Below, piece after piece: positions 35,139-46,843 of a DNA stretch of 64,000 nucleotides (positions are counted from its first letter, which is position 1; every line of letters starts with the position of its first letter). Origin of the DNA: Iris pallida (taxonomy: Eukaryota > Streptophyta > Magnoliopsida > Asparagales > Iridaceae); NCBI GenBank assembly GCA_029216955.1, contig JANAVB010015600.1:37322153-37386152 (forward strand), in the 5' to 3' direction. The notes under the pieces were generated by a model that saw only the letters and a list, made by a program, of their open reading frames with translations, was not told where the DNA came from and made no database searches. The translations under genes were made by a program, and so were the position numbers.

Positions 35139-36083
35139 TGTCATGACCCGCACCCAAATATTAGGGAACGAGTATGTGGGCCACCCCCAGCCTACGTCGT
35201 AGTATCGACGATAAAACGCTGTCAAGTACCCAGTATATATCTACAACATATATGATCTACAACAACAACCTATACTCAAATTTTATACATCTGAAGAAGA
35301 TATGAATAAGAAGAGATAACAGTATCACTAAATCAACTAGAATCTACAAATGATCAAACATATCAAGAATGTGTCGGAGACAAATCCGACAACGAAACAT
35401 GATTCTAAATAGGAAATAATAGCCTAGAGCTCCCAGAAGACAACTCATGGTAAATGGAATATCGAAAACCTGTCTCAGTTAGCATCATCATGTGGTATTA
35501 GTATGTAGGGCATAAACTAACAGCAGTTCCATTAAATTAACAAAAACTATAAATAACAGTTAATGAAATACATGATGGATAAGTAAAACTGAACAGTGAA
35601 AAAGTAGAGAAATCATGTGAGCATGTCATGGAAACAATGTACTGTAAGTAACCATGGGTACAGTGTAACAGCAGGCGATCATCTGGAATAGAACATGTAC
35701 TACTACTAAACAGTGCCTTGAGATATTAGTTTATTATATGATCGACTTGGGACTAGGAGCATGCTATCCATATGACCGGCTATACAGAAGTACAAGCACA
35801 GGTAAACCTGGAATCAGGATGACCATACATGGAAGCTACGCACAAGTACGAATAAGGTCAGGCTATATTCTAAATGTGGCGAGGGTGAGCTATGCACAAG
35901 TGAGTAAACAAATAGGGTATGATCACATAATCTTCTAATATCTCCCCGTCCTCCGACTAGTATAATGGATCCAACCATGGCACGTTACGACATGTGATTC
36001 TCTAAGTGGGTAGCAAATTCCCTTAGGAATCAGTGTCCATACAAGTATAAGAATAATAATCAAGAACGAATCATGTACCAGTA
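35139..36083 (-). repeat. LTR-like sequence, TCATGACCCGC family (second copy)
   Basis: TGTCATGACCCGC start; shares ordered blocks with 17079-18106, including ATGTGATTCTCTAAGTGGGT (35991) and TTAGGAATC...GTC. Cut at 36084 by the CACTA element. Confidence 0.55.
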
Positions 36084-36107
36084 CACTACTAAAATATAGC
36101 AAATTAG

Positions 36108-36640
36108 TGACGGCCATATTCGTTGCTAATCCATCGGTAAATCGACTTAGCGATGGCTAGCCGACGAAATTTGGCTGAAAAATCTGTCAGAAAATAGTCC
36201 GTCGCTAAAAAAATCCGTCGCTAAGCTGTCGCCATTCGACGGTTTGCCGTCATCAAGAATCGTACATTTAGCGATGGCTAGCCGACGAATTTTTGTCAAA
36301 TCAAGTATCAGAAAGTTTCTGATACTATTTTTTAGCGACGGACAAGTCCGTCGGTAATATGCCGGTAACTGCGTATCAGAGAGTTTCTGATACGCAAAAT
36401 TCGTCGCCAATTCGTTGCTAGCTGTCGCTAATACTCGACGGAAGAACGACAGTTTAGCGATGGAATATCTATCACTTAGGTTCCAGAAATCTTTATATTT
36501 CCAGAACCTTGTCAACGGATAATCCATCGCTAATCGGTCGACATCCGTCGCTAACTGGAAATTCTCCAGTTAGCGACGGAATATTCCGTCGCTCAGCCGT
36601 CGCCTTCCGTCGTTAGGTAGTCGCAAGTCTGTCGCTAACT
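36108..36640. repeat. CACTA subterminal repeats
   Basis: More than a dozen copies of AGCGACGG or AGCGATGG and complements, in both orientations. They are presumed transposase-binding sites. Two small inverted words (TATCAGAAAGTTTCTGATAC; TCCAGTTAGCGACGG) add hairpin potential. Confidence 0.85.
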
Positions 36641-37048
36641 GAATTTTTTTTAAAAAAATTACATAAAACACAGCATTCCCTATTCGTACAATATCCGAAA
36701 CATCGAAACATCACAATATGCATCACACCTCACACAAACCAACAAACCAATATAAATCACACACCAATATACAAATATCTATCACAAATACATCTCACAA
36801 ACCAACATACATCAATGAGACCCGGAGCAACCCTCCGTTGAATTTTTATATAATAAAAGTCTAGGTAATAGCATCCAAAAACATCTAAGTCTATAAAATA
36901 ACCATGTCTAGAAAATAAAAAAATTAAAAGTTGTAAAACCATCCAAGTAAAACCCAGAAATAAGTCTGCCGAAAACAAATCCAATCAAAAATCATATCAT
37001 ATATATCTATTGTCCTCTACGTAAGCGCAGAGATCTCTCTCTCCTTAG

Positions 37049-37348
37049 CTACTGCGCATAAGTAGGATCCACGCCAGCCAGATCAATATCCAGAGAAGAT
37101 GGATGACTGGAACTCCTGGTGCAACTGCCCTCTGGTGCCACCTCCTTCATAGCTATCTCCGCTTTAGGAATCACTTCCTCCTTAATAGTAGGAGGAAGTT
37201 CTTTCTTGACCGTCATCTTTGCAGTAGGTATCACTACCGAATCAGCAGTAGGAGGAAGCACTAACTCTTCAACAGCAGGAGGTGCCACTACCTCCTCAGC
37301 AACCATCTGTGCCTCTCTCAAGCGACGTCCTCGGGTCATGGATGCCAT
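37049..37348 (-). CDS. small open frame in the CACTA relic, unidentified
   Basis: 99 codons, from MASMTRGRRLREAQMVAEE, followed by a run of VVxPPxxEE / ELPPTIKEEVIPKAE-type repeats rich in Pro, Glu, Lys and Val. Low-complexity acidic protein. It lies between the TNP2 remnant and the subterminal repeats, where CACTA elements keep a second (TnpA-like) gene, but no TnpA domain is recognisable. Confidence 0.35.
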   Translation of the reverse strand: MASMTRGRRLREAQMVAEEVVAPPAVEELVLPPTADSVVIPTAKMTVKKELPPTIKEEVIPKAEIAMKEVAPEGSCTRSSSHPSSLDIDLAGVDPTYAQ

Positions 37349-37451
37349 CTGGTAAGATTGATGAAAACATGGAGATTAATTAAGGATTAAACAAAATGAC
37401 AGTATTAGACGTGTAATGTAGAAGATTCATTATTTTATACAAATGACAGTA

Positions 37452-37960
37452 TTAGACGTCCTTCGCGTCCTCATCTTCCTCTTTCTCCTCATTTTTACTT
37501 TCACCTATTTCGTTTTTCTTTTCGGATACTTCAAGATGTGTAATATGGAACTTGTAACCACCTCCAATGGTGAATGACCCTCCAACGCTGAATGAGCCTA
37601 AGCAGTTTTGCCTTAAACTTGAAGCCATTAACGACATAGCTTGACAGTACGGAATGAGTCTCACAACCAGAATATAGAAGAGTATCTCCATCTTGAAACA
37701 TATCATAGAACTTCTTCGCCTCAAGATTAGGATCCTCCAGATCAAAATTAGGCCCTGTCGTATCGTACACCATATCTTGTCTTTCCGCATATAGTTCACC
37801 TTGCGATGACCATAAGCCGTAATCACGTACGAAACCCTTACGGGTCAAATGATCTCTCACAGTCACTACTTTTTCCTAACGTCTATTGCGACAATTACCA
37901 TATGGCACGATCAACGAAGTAACAATCCATCGCAGATTGGATGTGAAAATCTGCATCGTA
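37452..37960 (-). pseudogene. CACTA TNP2 transposase, internally deleted
   Basis: The minus strand gives YGNCRNRR, a stop, then VTVRDHLTRKGFVRDYGLWS: the end of the transposase-associated domain (C..C.NR....V..HL...GF...Y..W). Next comes GPNFDLEDPNLEAKKFYDMF and LLYSGCETHSVLSS, the TNP2 N-terminal region. It is followed immediately by YVVNGFKF, which in full transposases belongs near the C-terminal DUF4216. The catalytic middle is therefore missing. After that the text continues in a second frame to an acidic tail (KNEEKEEDEDAKDV). Non-functional. Confidence 0.75.
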
Positions 37961-38160
37961 AGATAAAGTAAACAGAATTGCAATTAAAAATATATAGTCC
38001 GATACCGACCCCCCTCTACTTCGTCGCTCTACTTTTCCTGCTTCTCAAGAAGGCACCCTCTCTGACCTCCTTTACTTTTCTGCTTCTTATTCGACTCTTT
38101 CAGCCTCCTATTCCGCATCATATGATATCCATCTCAACCAAAGAGTAGAGAAGTGTGAAA

Positions 38161-38494
38161 ATATTAAAATTAACTAAGAATCGGTAACGAAATCGGTATC
38201 ACCATGAATCTCATGGCTTGTTCTACCAGAGCATAATATAAAACCAAATGTGTGAAGCAGAGCTTCACATTCAAAATATTAGAAGGAAAAATTTTGTGAT
38301 TGGTGGTAGGGCGAGCCAGAATCCTTTGAAAGTATTCTGGCTTGCCCTACCACCAATCGAATTTTTTTCCTTCTAATATTGTGAATGTGAAGCTCTGCTT
38401 CACATCTGGTTTTATATTATGCTCTAGTAGAACAAGCCATGAGATTCATTGTGATACTGATTTTGATACCGATCCTTGGTTAATATTAATATGA
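38161..38494. repeat. long near-perfect hairpin (foldback), 334 bp
   Basis: Left arm 38161-38322 and right arm 38334-38494 are inverted copies with few mismatches and an 11-base loop (CCTTTGAAAGT). Arm words include GTGAAGCAGAGCTTCAC (itself palindromic) and TTGGTGGTAGGGCGAGCC. It could be a foldback MITE inserted in or beside the CACTA relic, or a hairpin-RNA locus. Confidence 0.85.
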
Positions 38495-38510
38495 TACGAA
38501 ATAGGATGCC

Positions 38511-38902
38511 TCATGACCCGAATAAGAATAAGGGGAGGGAGGCCCACTCCATACACTTATCCGCCTACGAAATACACTATATACACTCTTACTTATGAAG
38601 CCTTTTGAGGAAATCTGTATTATACTAGATTTCCGAAAAAATCTATAACTCTGATAGACCCAAAAGACTTGGCATAAGTAAATTTAATTTTTAACACTTA
38701 CCTAGCTACTACTAAGATATCTTATAATATCCTTCTAGGATACTTACTCTATACCAAGGTTCACAGTATCGGCAAGGTTCTAAACGACGGTAGGCGAGTG
38801 CGCGGCGGAGAGAGTCCGCCTACCACCTAGACACCGCCTAGATGCCGCATAAGCGATCAATACCGATACTCATAGAAATAGTCCGATACCGATGTTTACC
38901 AT
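38511..38902. other. short LTR-like fragment and repeat, non-coding
   Basis: TCATGACCCGAATAAG at 38511 is a third, diverged start of the TCATGACCCG family. 38760-38890 is a GC-rich repeat (GGTAGGCGAGTGCGCGGCGG) next to the Tat LTR. No gene. Confidence 0.4.
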
Positions 38903-40224
38903 TGAATATAAAAGAACAGAACAGTTTTATGGAAGGACTGGACTTTTACTTCACAACTACAAACTCGCTTGTACAAAAGAGTGCCTAGAAACAAAACCTA
39001 GGAAAAGCAATCTAAAGTACAATTGTTTATTTTTGATTATGAGGGGTGACGATAGAGGCTCGGGAGAGTGACGGCAACTCTGCCTTACTCCTTGGACGAT
39101 CGAACGCAGCTTCGGCTCTGGGGAAGAAATGCTCTTTGTGTGGACGGGGGTTGCTAGTCTCTCTGTTCGGGCTCTGTGCGACTGCTCCTCTGTGTCCAGC
39201 GTTCTCTGTCTCCTTTTTTTTTGCAAGGGAATGCCACCTTGCTATTTATAGGGCTTTGTGATAAGTAGAGTGTGCGGTAATTGCTCCTTTAAAAGTGGGT
39301 GGTTAGGGATTTGTTAAGATTTGTCTTGATCCTGTTTGTTGAAAATCAATCCGGGCTGTTAATGTTGATTGCAACAAATCTGGTAGTTAATGTTGATTGT
39401 GCCAAATCTGCATGGTTTGTTGAAAATCGATCTGAGCAGTTAATATTGATTGCAATAAATTTGTATTGTGATGATTTGTTGATGTCAGCGAATCCAAGTA
39501 AATAAATCTTGGTCAATCTCTTGCCACGTGTTCCAACTGCCTGTTATGTCGATTGCCATAAATCTGAGTTATTGAGATTTGATCAACTCCTGCCATGTGT
39601 CCCAACTGCTGCGAGCCGCATAAGGGTGGCCTTATCTGAACTACATGGAGGTCCTTACAACGGAGCCGCATAGACGTCCTTACAACTGAGCCACATGAAC
39701 GTCCTTTAATCTGGACCGCATGGGGGTCCTTATAACTGAGCCGCATGGACGTCCTTACAACTGAGCCGCATGGACGTCCTTACAACTGAGCCGCATGGAC
39801 GTCCTTACGACTGAGCCGCATAAAGAGCTTTAGAAATGGGTGGATCGTGCATGCTATAAAGATTTTCCTCGTTTCTCTAGGAGCACGTCAAGAGTCATTA
39901 TTTCACCTTTATGTCAGAGCCGTCAATCTGTTGTGTCAGGGCTGCTGCATTACGTCAGAGCATTAAATGAGCCATCTTCACATAGTAATGATGGCCAGCT
40001 GTCGATGCCTGCTTTTGAACTATCCACGGCCATGTGGCTTTTCCGAGCCGCATAGAGTTCTCGGGGACTTCTGAGCCGCATGAAGCTCTAAGGGACTTAT
40101 GAGCCGCATGAAGCTCTAAAGGATTTGTGAGCCGCATGAAGCCCTAATTGATTTTTTGAGCCGCGTGAGACTCCCACTGCTTTGAGCCGCATGAATTTAA
40201 CTTGTTCTTTTCCATGCTTCTACA
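38903..40224 (-). repeat. 3' LTR of Tat element 1
   Basis: On minus it starts TGTAGAAGCATGG at 40224 and matches the 5' LTR of element 2 end to end (for example CGATCGTCCAAGGAGTAAGG, GTACGAGCGAGTTTG in that copy). TATA box on minus at 39243-39250 (CCTATAAATAGCAAGGTG). U3 carries many GAGCCGCAT words on plus (39600-40200). Confidence 0.85.
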
Positions 40225-40238
40225 AGACCCCCTTCAAA
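40225..40238 (-). other. polypurine tract of Tat element 1
   Basis: The minus strand reads TTTGAAGGGGGTCT immediately before the LTR start, identical to 63411-63424 of element 2. Confidence 0.85.
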
Positions 40239-40628
40239 GTTTTTAATTTGTAAAACTTAAAATACTTTGAATAAGAAGCATGGCTATGTCCGCATAAGAT
40301 CTCCGTGCCGCATAGACTCCTCTGGCCGCATAGAATGTTCTGGTCGCATGGACGTTCTGGCCGCATAGAGTGTTCTGGCCGCATGGACGTTCTGGCCACA
40401 TAGACTACTCTGCGCCAAGTAGGCATCTCATTTATTTGCCTATGAATCGCTTTGATTTAAAGCTATCTTTTGGGATAGGATACCAAGAGTCAGTTTTAAA
40501 TATTTAGATTTGCCTTAATGATTAGGATTTAATCTTTTCGCAAGCAGGGGTTAGAAATCCAAGAGTCGACTTTGTTATCTAGGCGGCGTGTCATACGAAG
40601 CGTCCCTCGATCCGTACGCCCTCCATCA

Positions 40629-40735
40629 GCCTATAAATATGGGTTCTTTGAGATAGAGATACTCTTTACTTTCTTTTCTCTTCAACTTTTCCTGCCCTAG
40701 TTGCCGTCGTCTTCTCTCTCGATCACCGATCAACA
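40629..40735 (+). promoter_or_regulatory. promoter and leader of the antisense PMD gene (element 1)
   Basis: CCTATAAATATGGGTTC (40630-40646) lies 106 bp before the ATG at 40736, followed by a pyrimidine-rich leader. Element 2 has CCTATAAATAGCAGCG at a similar distance from its homologous ATG, so the box is conserved. Confidence 0.7.
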
Positions 40736-43700
40736 ATGGCCCCCAAAGCTTCCTCTAGTGCTGCGGCGAAGGGTAAGAGAGCGGCTTCTTCATCGACTGA
40801 GGCGCCCATAGTTCATCCTGATGTCCACCCCGCCATTGATGGTAAGGATTATGTGGAAGACCGTATGCTTCAAACCCTAACAAAAATGGCTCTGTTGCAT
40901 TTTTTATGCACAAGCCTTTTCTCTTTGCCATTTAGTGCGTCCTTCGTCTTCATTAAAATGCCCAAGTTCAGTACGATGAAGCCGTATATGTTGTATGGCC
41001 CACATAAACTTCTCATGTCCGAGCCGTATGGGGTATGCCCCATGTTTGAGCCGTATGAGAAATGACTGAGCCGCAGAAGCACCTTTAAAACTTAACCGCA
41101 TGAAGTCCCACTGAACAGAACCGCATGAGCTCCTGATGAACTGGGCCGCATAAGCACATTTAAAACTGAACCGCATGAAGTCCCACTGAACAGAACCGTA
41201 TGAGCTCCTGATGAACTGGGCCGCATAAGCTCCAACAGATCAGAGCCGTATAAGCTTATCTGAACTGGGCCGTATAAGCCCCATTGAACAGAGCCACATG
41301 AGCCCTTTTAGAACTGAACCGCATGAAGTCCCCTATAAAACCTGAACCGCATAAGCTCATCTGAACTCGGCCGCGTGAGACCCTGCTAAACAGAGCCGCA
41401 TGAACGCATGAGGTCCCTTGAACCGAACCGTATATGAACCCATCAAAGTAGAGCCGCATGAACTCCGTTAAAACAGAGCAGCATATGGACCCATCAAAAC
41501 AGAGCCGCATAAACTCCGTTAAAACTGAGCCGTATAAGGACCTGTCCCAACAGAGCCACATGAACTCTGTTAAAATGGAGCCGCATAAGGACCCATCTAA
41601 ACAAAGCCGCATGAACTCTTTTTTAAATATTTTTTGATCGTCTCCTGACTTTGTTTCCTTTGTCTTTCTTTCAGTAAACTTGCCAGTTAATGCTGCGGGA
41701 GAACCTCTGGTGGGTCACGTCCAATCTGCTGTGGGCTATAGGTATGACCACATAGTCGAGTATGTGGTGAACCAGTTTCCAAAAGACGAACCTTTGGAGA
41801 GGTTGGATGACATAAAAAAGCAATCCTTCTTCTTTATTTCGGGAATGATGAACTCAGGGCTGCTGGAGGGCAAACACTTGAAGCCTGTATTCCTCTTCGG
41901 GGATGCCCTGACTGTGAAGAACTTCCAAGTTCTGGATGTATCTGAGAGCTGGGATTTTACCTCTGACGGGATGGCGATCCATATTCCTCTGATGGAGCGT
42001 CACTTCCCACTGTCATGGTTCAACATGTTGCCCATGACCAGGAAGATGGAGGATTCCTTGATTCCGACCCAGAGCGAGATGATTGTGGACAAAATTCACT
42101 ACAACCAAAACATGAGGTCAGCGTACGCGGGCAGGGTACCAGTCAGCCGATACGTGATGGGGTTGGCCCCGGGCAATTTTTTGAATGTACAGGGTCCCAA
42201 TTTCACGTTCTCTGAAGCTGACACTTTCATAAACCAACTTACTCGGAAGGGGTCCTATCCTATTGGCCGGTTGTCACTGCCGAGTTGGATACACCCTCTT
42301 CCTTCGTGGACCAACCTGTCTACGTGGATCACGTGGAAGTACGAGACTCTCCTGTGCGAGATTGGACTCTACCATACCATTCGGGGCACCAGCTATGGTT
42401 TGCCCATAAAAAAGAAATTATTCATGGCATTGCTGGAAACGTACAACTGCCGCACGGGGACTTTTTTCACACCCGTGGGAGAGATGGGGCTTGCTATACA
42501 TGAGATGCACGCAGTCTCCAAGCTACCTTGGGGAGACGAAGTTTTTCAAGTGTATATTCCGACGAACAAAAAGTTTGAGGATCTGGAGCGACAGTTCCCG
42601 GGTTTCGTAGCTGTCTACCAGGAACTACTGTGTCATCACAATACATGCCACCAGATATCCATCAAGAAGGACGGCATCGCGGAAGGGAACCTTCTCCATA
42701 ATTCGTCCTAGCCCACCTACCTTTTTATGCTAGGTGCCTCAGGCCGGGTTTCTCCCCGCAGTCCTCAAACCCACGAGGAAATACAGAGCCGAGTGTCAAT
42801 GGCCAAGAGATCGAGGGCCATATGAGACAGATTTGGAAGTAAAACTGACTCCTTTAGCTTTTTTTACCAGGATACCCAACTGATGTCTGAGAAGGCTCTT
42901 CTAGCGGGATTCCTGAAGGTATGGCTACGAAATTGCATGGTCTCAGAAGGGGCTGGTTCCATTGAGAGACTCAGCCGTAATCTCATCCTCCCTGCTGTGA
43001 AGCTGGTCTTCGGAGTCAGGCTAGCTCTACTTCCGGCCATGGTGTGCAGTATATACCGTGGCCTTCACACTTTTATATCCAAGGTCATCGCCCGTGATGT
43101 GACAAAGGACTTTGAATGTGTTGAACTGCCATACCACTATCTGATGGGGTAGTTGCTGATGCATTGCCGGTCTTTAATGAGGCCTGGCCCCGAAGATGCC
43201 GTAACTACAGATGACGCCTTCATCTTCCAATATCGCCGCATGCTTTGGGATTGCGAGACTATGCGCGCTTGTAGGATGGTTCTATCAAGAGTGGACAGAC
43301 ACAATTTTTTTGTATCTGTTCCTCAATTTATTGCTGAGGAAATAAGGGTTGTACATCTGGATGGTATTGGGCCTCACCACTTCTTAGATGGCAAAATGCT
43401 CCTTTGATTGTACAACATTCGCCCTTCCCACCTGGTATACCGCAACCGCAATGCTGTCTAATTGGAGCCTTACTTGTCCAGTAGGTTCGCCCGACAGTTT
43501 GGGTATAGCCAGCTTTTCCTGGACAGTCCCAGCTCTTGCCTGGGTTTTGAAGGCAGCGTCCTCGATGGCATCAGGGCCTGGCATTATTATCAAATGGTTC
43601 ACACCCGTACTAGCTTCTCTGTTCCTGATACTGGAGATTCATGAGAGATCTTGTATCAGGCAGCTCTCTACCACGTCATGGGGAACAAGCCTCCTGTTGG

Positions 43701-45651
43701 CTTTGACCCGAGTACCAGCTTCATTGTTGGTACCGGCTTGGAGGAGAAACCCAAGGGGTCTAAAGCGAAGAAGAGGAGGGAGAACCTGGTCGATGTGCCA
43801 GACTCAGAGTCCAGCAATGCGGACGAAGAGGATGAAGAACACGCTCCCGATAATACTCTCCCTCCTACAGATGAGGTGGTGGTGGATCAACCGCCTGTTG
43901 AGCCGAGCCCTTCCCGAAAGTGAAGCAGGCCTGAGTCTGCTGGTGGAGGGCAGAACCTACTTCGTGAAATGGGCTGCGGTTAAGCCTCGTCGATTGCTCA
44001 TTAAGGAGAGAGGTGAGGATATGGGCGCCATTTCGGAGGTGAATTGAATTACAACCCTCTCTTTCTTTGGCTTTTCCTGAACTATGTTCTAATCATTTTT
44101 CTTTTCTTTGTAGGCGTCCAAAGAGTCAGACTCTCGAGAGTCAGCCGCTGTTTCTGAGGTCGACCTGGCCCTGACCACTTTGATTAGTGATATGTGTGCC
44201 AAGATTATTTCTGCCGGGATTCTTTCGGCGGTGGCTGAGGGGTCTCACGTTGCAGAGGTCTCGACCCAGGACGACATGGGCTCCGCTGAAACCATCCCCG
44301 AGACTGCTGAACTTCAACAGGGTGATGCCGATCCAGCTGTATCTCCTTCCGGGGCGACTGGTGCGGAGGAACCAGTTGAATTCGACTCGGGTGTCGCTGG
44401 CGAAGAAATTACGGCGGCTGTGAGCGAGCCTCAGCCTCTGCAATTCTCCCTGGTAAGATAAGCCAAGTCTTGACTAGTGAGGAGGCTCATTGGCTCTATC
44501 ATCACATCCTCTGGATTAGGCTAATTGATGGTTACTTTGGACATACAGGTCCTGCTCCTTCACTACCAATGACAGACATTGTCAGGGTAGAGCTCGTAAG
44601 ATAGAATCTGGTGGAAGAGAGCGTGCCTCCTCCTCCTCCGACTTATATCGAGGGACCTTCTGCTGAATCAAGTTCGGGAGGACAAACGGTGGAACGGTCG
44701 GAGCAGGGAGAACTGGTCCCTGCACCATCATCTGTTCATGTGGCTCCAGAGGTCGACCTCTCTGCCCTGCCGAGCCTCCAGATTTTTTGGGCTGCGGAAG
44801 AAGAATTGGCCGCTATTCAAGCGTCCTTTCATTCGAAATTTGTTTCCCTCGTGGCAAGGGCATCAAGTTCCGTTGCATCTTCTTTGACTCTGCCAGCCAC
44901 TCTCCCTTTGACGTCGTCTTCTTCGGAAGTTCTGGATGAATCGTCAAGGGATATGGTTGACAGTTTCTACCGTCACCTGAGGTGAGAAGTCGAAGCTGAT
45001 GTGGAGAGGTAGATCTTTTTTGTCCTGGCCCGTCAATGCGCACGTGGCTAGATCAAAATTCTTAGAACCCTTCCCGGTGGGGCGGGGATAGTGGAGCTGC
45101 TGGAACCCAAATTACTGGAAGCTGATCAGCTGGTGGCTCAGTATCAGGGACTGCGGCAAGTTGATCTATCTTCAGTAATAGATCAGGAGCGTGCCTTCCT
45201 CATCACTGTCATGGAGAAGGTATAGACCGCACGAGATACGTCTAAGCCGGTTATCATAAAGGACCTCGACAATCTGTCTATTCAGTACGATCAGTTGAGC
45301 CGCATGAGCGAGGATTGCATTGCTCGGGAGGCGGCCGCCTCTCGTAGAATAATCGATACGAGGGAGCAGATCCTCGAGCTCCAGAGGAAGCTGGCTTTCT
45401 TGGAATCTGAGCTCGAGGCCTCCCACACGGGTAAAGAGCTAATCGTCCAGGAGGCCGAAAAGGTCACCCGAGCTTCTGCTGGCCTGGAGCGTGCTCTGAA
45501 GAGATTCGAAGATGGCTGGCAGGCCCATGCACATCTGGAGGATGCAGAGCGGCTGACTCAGGAGGCGGAGCGCCGGGCCAAGCTGCGATTTGAGCGGTCG
45601 ACCGCCGTGCTGAGGGATCGACTCAGAGAATTATGTATAGCCGAACCATAG
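40736..45651 (+). pseudogene. antisense PMD/coiled-coil gene of Tat element 1
   Basis: Runs against the direction of gag-pol. Exon 1 (40736-40841, MAPKASSSAAAKGKRAASS...) joins exon 2 (from 41675, VNLPVNAAGEPLVGH) in frame across a GTAAGG...TTTCAG intron. Exon 2 to about 43640 is a plant mobile domain (aminotransferase-like PMD family): TGTFFTPVGEMGLAIHEMHA, VSKLPWGDEVFQVY, LSRNLILPAVKLVFG, then PYLSSRFARQFGYSQ and CLGFEGSVLDGIRAWHYYQ. An acidic linker (KAKKRRENL, SSNADEEDEEHA) and a C-terminal coiled coil (45295-45651, ending LCIAEP) follow. Stops at 42709, 42862, 43150 and 43642 and frameshifts break it, though some may hide introns. PMD proteins occur in plant transposons and in host genes such as MAIL1/MAIN; the role in Tat elements is unknown. 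Confidence 0.75.
40842..41674 (+). other. intron 1 of the antisense PMD gene, filled with GAGCCGCAT repeats
   Basis: 833 bp between GTAAGG and TTTCTTTCAG. From 41047 to 41620 a 20-30 base unit centred on (G)AGCCGCATGA or ACCGCATGA recurs more than twenty times. The matching intron in element 2 (62544-62853) also holds such words. Confidence 0.8.
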
Positions 45652-45735
45652 TCGGCATTTTTTCTTTCTCTCTTTGTCATTTTCCTTCATTCTGGTAGGG
45701 ACATGGTCCCCGAATATGTAGTACATTCGCTTTTC

Positions 45736-45741
45736 AATAAA
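45736..45741 (+). terminator. polyA signal of the antisense PMD gene (element 1)
   Basis: AATAAA, 85 bp after the LCIAEP stop. Element 2 has AATAAA at the same relative place (minus, 62171-62176). Confidence 0.6.
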
Positions 45742-46530
45742 TGACTATGTTTTTATTATCCATCATCTATTGTGCTTGTACTGTATCTTTGGTATTTGTG
45801 ATGTTTACCCCACTGGAGGACTATTTGTGGACCTATTATCCTTGGCATACCTTGGTTTTAGGTATAGATAATAAGTTTGATTAGGGATACCTAGAACGAT
45901 TCCACGGTAAGGTGACCATGGAAGTTCTTGGTATCGAGCGAAAGAGTGCCATGGGGCAGCTGGGCCCCAGAGGCATGATGAGAAAGGAGCAGCATGTACT
46001 AGAGGACTTAGTACAAGATTTGTGGTCACAGAGGACATTTGTGGTCAACAAAGGACATTTGTGGTCAATTGAGGACATTTTTGGTCAACAGAGGACATTT
46101 GTGGGCCTATTATCCTTGGCGTACCCTGGTTTTCGGTACGGATAATAAGTCGAGAGAGAACCAACATACTTACTCAGAGGTAATAAGGACGTGGTAAATA
46201 TGAGGGTTTCTTCGATAGAATCTTCCTACTCAGAGGTAATGAGGACGTGGCAGGAGTGGACACCATGAAGGGTACATAGAACAACTCAGAGGTAATATGG
46301 ACGTGGAAGTTTTACGTGAGGGGTGGTTTATTTTTGATGGAAGTGAAACAACTCAGAGGTGACATCGACGTGGTTGTTTTAAGAAATTTGTGGATCTGTT
46401 ACCCTTTTTACGCACTGAAAGTACGGGTAATAGATCGTGAGGAAGATGCTCTTTTAGGAAGGAAGTTCAGAGGTATGATCATACATGACTTACTACCTAA
46501 AAGATGCGATATAGATTCATCTGGAGTGAC
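45742..46530. repeat. spacer with short repeats (Tat element 1)
   Basis: GAGGACATTTGTGGTCAA recurs four times at 46031-46105. ACTCAGAGGTAATAAGGACG-type words recur four times at 46172-46372. Equivalent words (CATTACCTCTGAGT) occur in element 2 at 61447-61800. No gene. Confidence 0.7.
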
Positions 46531-46536
46531 TAGAGC

Positions 46537-46832
46537 ATAAGTTCAGCGGTACTTACAGGTACGTAACTCAACAATCTGGAAGATTTAGAGTCAGAGTGTA
46601 AGTTCAGCAGTACCAGAGGGTACATAACTCAATAATCTGGGAGATTTGGAGTCAGAGTGTAAGTTCAGCGGTACCAGAGGGTACATAACTCAACAATTTG
46701 GGAGATTTAGAGTCAGAGTGTAAGTTCAGTGGTACTAGAGGGTACATAACTCAACAATCTGGAAGATTTGGAGTCAGAGTGTAAGTTCAACGGTACCAGA
46801 GGGTACATAACTCAACAATCTGGAAGATTTAG
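46537..46832. repeat. about 60-bp tandem repeat 3' of integrase (element 1)
   Basis: Five copies of a unit containing GTAAGTTCAGCGGTACCAGA and GGTACATAACTCAACAATCT. The homologous array in element 2 is at 60965-61240. Confidence 0.9.
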
Positions 46833-46843
46833 AGGATGTCGTT

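Larger units (their letters stand above)
36084..38150 (-). mobile_element. CACTA (En/Spm) element relic
   Basis: Begins CACTACTAAAATATAGC, the CACTA-type terminus, next to GTA, a possible 3-bp target duplication. 36108-36640 is full of subterminal repeats TTAGCGACGGA/TCCGTCGCTAA in both orientations. Minus-strand transposase pieces follow. I do not find the opposite terminus or its subterminal repeats, so the right boundary is uncertain and that end is probably deleted. Confidence 0.8.
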
